Shown piece by piece: positions 6,964 through 8,721 of a DNA stretch of 8,721 nt. A model generated the notes under the pieces. The model worked only from the letters and a program-made list of their open reading frames with translations. It searched no databases and had not been told where the DNA came from. This DNA is from Chloroflexota bacterium (GTDB lineage: Bacteria; Chloroflexota; Anaerolineae; Aggregatilineales; Phototrophicaceae). Each line of letters begins with the position of its first letter. The first letter of the stretch is position 1. The translations under genes were made by a program, and so were the position numbers. The stretch is from positions 1 to 8,721 of the forward strand of contig JAADYY010000719.1 in the NCBI GenBank assembly GCA_010092805.1. The letters run 5' to 3'.

Positions 6964-8043
6964 ATGGATCTGCCAAACCTGCATACCAGTCTCGGTGCAG
7001 TGCTCGCACCTGATCAGATTCCGCTCCACTACGGCGATCTGGGCGCTGAATACTGGGCGGCGCTTGAAGCAGCCGTCCTCATGGAGCGCTCGCACGAAGG
7101 TCGCGTGGAAATCACCGGGCGCGACTATCTGGCGCTGCCGCACCGGATGTGCACCAACGATCTGGAATCGCTGACGCCGGGGATGGGCCGCCCGACGATC
7201 TTCACCAACCCAAACGCACGCATCATCGACCGTGTGACAGTGTTTGATCGCGGCGATCAAACGGCGCTGCTGCTCACAGAGCCGGGGCGCGGCGACGCGG
7301 TGCGCGCCTATCTCCAGCGCAACATCTTTTTCAACGATGACGCGCGGCTGACCGATCTAACATCCGTCACCAAGCAGTTTGATCTGCACGGGCCGCAAGC
7401 CGACGCGGTGATCGCAGCGCTCGATCCTGAACTGGCAGCGCGCACCGATTGGTTCGGCCAACCGCTGACCATCGCCGGAGCTAACGTGTTTGTCACCCGC
7501 AACAAACCGATCAGCGGGGCGCACTGGACATTGATCGCAGCGGCGGCGGATGCAGGTGCGGTGTGGTCGGCGCTGTTAGAAATCGGCAAGGCGCACGGCT
7601 TGATCCCGGCGGGGTCGCTGACGTACAACACCCTGCGCATCCGCGCGGGACGGCCCGGCCTGGGCCGTGAACTCAGCGCCGACTATCTGCCGCTCGAAAT
7701 CGGGTTGTGGGATGAAGTCAGCTTCACAAAGGGTTGCTACACCGGGCAGGAGATCATCGCCCGCATGGAAAGCCGCAATCGGCTGGCGAAGACCATCGTC
7801 ACGCTGAGGTTGTCAGCCGTGATCGACATCCCAGCCCCGCTGCGAACCCCTGAGCGTGAAGTCGGCACGTTGACCAGCAATGTCGAAGCGCCTGATGGCA
7901 CGATCTTCGGGATTGGGGTGATCAAGGTGGCAGCAGCGCAGCCGGGGGCTGATCTGGTGGTTGGTGACACTGGAATCAGCGCACGGATTACTGGTCTGGC
8001 GGGGGTGCAGCCCGCAGCGATTCAGCAGGAAAGCGACCAGTAG
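6964..8043 (+). CDS. ygfZ: YgfZ/GcvT-family folate-binding protein
   Basis: A 359-residue member of the YgfZ branch of the GcvT (aminomethyltransferase) superfamily. In E. coli, YgfZ binds tetrahydrofolate and helps maintain certain iron-sulfur enzymes, including the tRNA methylthiotransferase MiaB. The defining signature K-G-C-Y-T-G-Q-E-I-I-A-R is present at 256-267, with the key Cys at 258. The N-terminal part has the GcvT-like pattern (S-H-E-G-R-V-E-I-T-G-R-D near 42-53, then C-T-N-D-L), and a C-terminal beta-barrel domain follows the signature. The absence of a glycine-cleavage neighbourhood and the presence of the signature favour YgfZ over GcvT. ATG 6964 is chosen: it is five bases after the kinase stop with GGGGA upstream, and the frame's 36-residue upstream extension is Arg/Cys-rich and overlaps the kinase gene. 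It converges with the division gene. Confidence 0.92.
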   Translation: MDLPNLHTSLGAVLAPDQIPLHYGDLGAEYWAALEAAVLMERSHEGRVEITGRDYLALPHRMCTNDLESLTPGMGRPTIFTNPNARIIDRVTVFDRGDQTALLLTEPGRGDAVRAYLQRNIFFNDDARLTDLTSVTKQFDLHGPQADAVIAALDPELAARTDWFGQPLTIAGANVFVTRNKPISGAHWTLIAAAADAGAVWSALLEIGKAHGLIPAGSLTYNTLRIRAGRPGLGRELSADYLPLEIGLWDEVSFTKGCYTGQEIIARMESRNRLAKTIVTLRLSAVIDIPAPLRTPEREVGTLTSNVEAPDGTIFGIGVIKVAAAQPGADLVVGDTGISARITGLAGVQPAAIQQESDQ

Positions 8044-8051
8044 CCACACCG

Positions 8052-8537
8052 TCACTCCAAATCGGGTGGCGCTACATCGAAGAAGAGCGCCCACCACACC
8101 ATCCAGGGTTCGGGTTCGGGCGGGGCGGTTTGCGCATCCCGGACGCGCACCTCAGGGGCGGGGGTGGGCGCATCCAGGCCGCCACCGGGCACTGGCACAA
8201 CCAGCACTTCCCCTTCGCGCACCAGCTTGCCCTCATCGCGCGCCCAGCGCTCCACATAGGCGTCACCGCGCACGTAATCGCGCTGCTGAGTCAGTTCTGC
8301 CTGCTCCGCTTCCAGCCGCTCAATCTCTGCTTGCAGCAGGTTATGGGCTTCTTGCAGCGGTTGGCTGGCAGCAATGCGGCTGCTGAAGTTGATCGCCAGA
8401 ATCAATCCGATTGAGAGGATCGCCGCAAACATCACCTGGATGCCCGAAAGCTGGCTGGGGCGCTTCTGCACCGACACTGTTTCGTTGGTGGGGTGTCGCT
8501 GATCTGCCGCCTGCGGCTGCTTGGCCTGATCTGTCAC
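8052..8537 (-). CDS. DivIC/FtsB-like septum formation initiator family protein
   Basis: A 161-residue bitopic membrane protein. Residues 1-32 form a polar cytoplasmic tail, about 33-51 a transmembrane helix (I-Q-V-M-F-A-A-I-L-S-I-G), and about 60-87 a heptad-like coiled coil (L-L-Q-A-E-I-E-R-L-E-A-E). Then comes the family-type segment Y94-V-E-R-W-A-R-D-E-G-K-L-V-R-E-G-E-V, comparable to the post-coil region of DivIC/FtsB proteins that bind FtsL and FtsQ/DivIB in the divisome. The C-terminal extension is Pro-rich (about 115-145) and ends with an aromatic patch W-M-V-W-W-A-L-F-F. GTG 8537 is preferred over an in-frame TTG at 8558 because AGGGA lies six bases upstream (8544-8548 on the plus-strand numbering). 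No ftsL or ftsQ neighbour is seen; stand-alone placement leaves the exact divisome partner unknown. Confidence 0.82.
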   Translation of the reverse strand: MTDQAKQPQAADQRHPTNETVSVQKRPSQLSGIQVMFAAILSIGLILAINFSSRIAASQPLQEAHNLLQAEIERLEAEQAELTQQRDYVRGDAYVERWARDEGKLVREGEVLVVPVPGGGLDAPTPAPEVRVRDAQTAPPEPEPWMVWWALFFDVAPPDLE

Positions 8538-8543
8538 TGTGAA

Positions 8544-8548
8544 TCCCT
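8544..8548 (-). promoter_or_regulatory. Ribosome binding site deciding the GTG start of the DivIC/FtsB-like gene
   Basis: Read on the minus strand, AGGGA is followed by six bases and then GTG at 8537. The alternative TTG at 8558 has no comparable site, so the shorter protein is favoured. Confidence 0.6.
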
Positions 8549-8572
8549 GATGACCCAACTCACGACGCGCAT

Positions 8573-8601
8573 ATTATACGCCCGCTGCACAAGTTGGGCC
8601 A
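8573..8601 (-). promoter_or_regulatory. Promoter of the DivIC/FtsB-like gene with consensus -10 box
   Basis: The minus strand reads TATAAT at 8578-8573, a perfect -10 hexamer in an otherwise GC-rich setting, 35 bases upstream of the GTG start. At 17-base spacing the -35 position reads TGGCCC, which is poor, so only the -10 is convincing. The expected leader is about 30 bases. Confidence 0.5.
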
Positions 8602-8668
8602 TTGCAGGGCAATCGCATCAAATTTGTTCTACAGCATATGGTCTTTTGTGACCCTGGTATCGCCCTCA

Positions 8669-8699
8669 CCCCGCTCCCACAGCTTCGCGGGGAGCGGGG
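8669..8699. repeat. GC-rich palindrome, possible dispersed intergenic repeat
   Basis: CCCCGCTCCC (8669-8678) and GGGAGCGGGG (8690-8699) are perfect inverted arms around an 11-base loop. The flanks (CCCTCA before, AT-rich TAATACG after) resemble the C-rich palindromes that are scattered between genes in many GC-rich genomes. It could alternatively be a terminator for a gene beyond the window end. Apart from this and the promoter, 8602-8721 shows no gene. Confidence 0.5.
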
Positions 8700-8721
8700 G
8701 TAATACGCTTTGTATATATAT

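Overview
The window is GC-rich bacterial DNA, most likely from a member of the Chloroflexota (Anaerolineae or a near relative). This is an inference from style, not from a database search. The clues are a pilin-type leader with the G-Q-A-L-V-E-Y-A-L-I-L core and a following G-P-A-L-G-N-V-F segment, a Thr/Pro 'TPTPT' linker, arrays of jelly-roll modules ending in W-[FWY]-I-D-[DN]-[IV], and a DivIC/FtsB-like protein with a Trp-rich tail. There are five protein genes and no RNA genes, transposons or CRISPR array.

Layout. On the minus strand at the left is folD (45-929), a one-carbon folate enzyme with its catalytic residues intact. A 268-base divergent intergenic region (930-1197) separates it from a 1540-residue plus-strand gene (1198-5820). 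That product starts with a complete class III (Flp-type) prepilin leader and pilin helix, continues through a Thr/Pro linker, and then carries about 1390 residues of extracellular modules: a PA14-like domain, four jelly-roll modules, and a fifth jelly-roll that appears to be split by a second PA14-like domain. A strong hairpin (5852-5883) follows it. Next is a tight two-gene unit on the plus strand: a guanylate kinase-like protein with an unusual P-loop and a C-terminal extension that looks like a catalytically dead Nudix fold (5954-6958), then a YgfZ-type folate-binding protein (6964-8043) five bases downstream. A DivIC/FtsB-like division protein (8052-8537) lies convergent on the minus strand, eight bases away, with a consensus -10 box upstream. 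The right end (8538-8721) holds that promoter and a GC-rich palindrome of the kind often dispersed between genes.

How the genes relate. FolD and YgfZ both depend on tetrahydrofolate, and Gmk supplies GDP, but FolD and YgfZ are not in one operon, so the folate link is only suggestive. The large pilin-fusion gene looks like a self-contained surface module that would need a Tad-type prepilin peptidase and secretion machine encoded elsewhere. The two most interesting objects are this giant, almost lysine-free pilin fusion and the guanylate kinase / pseudo-Nudix fusion.
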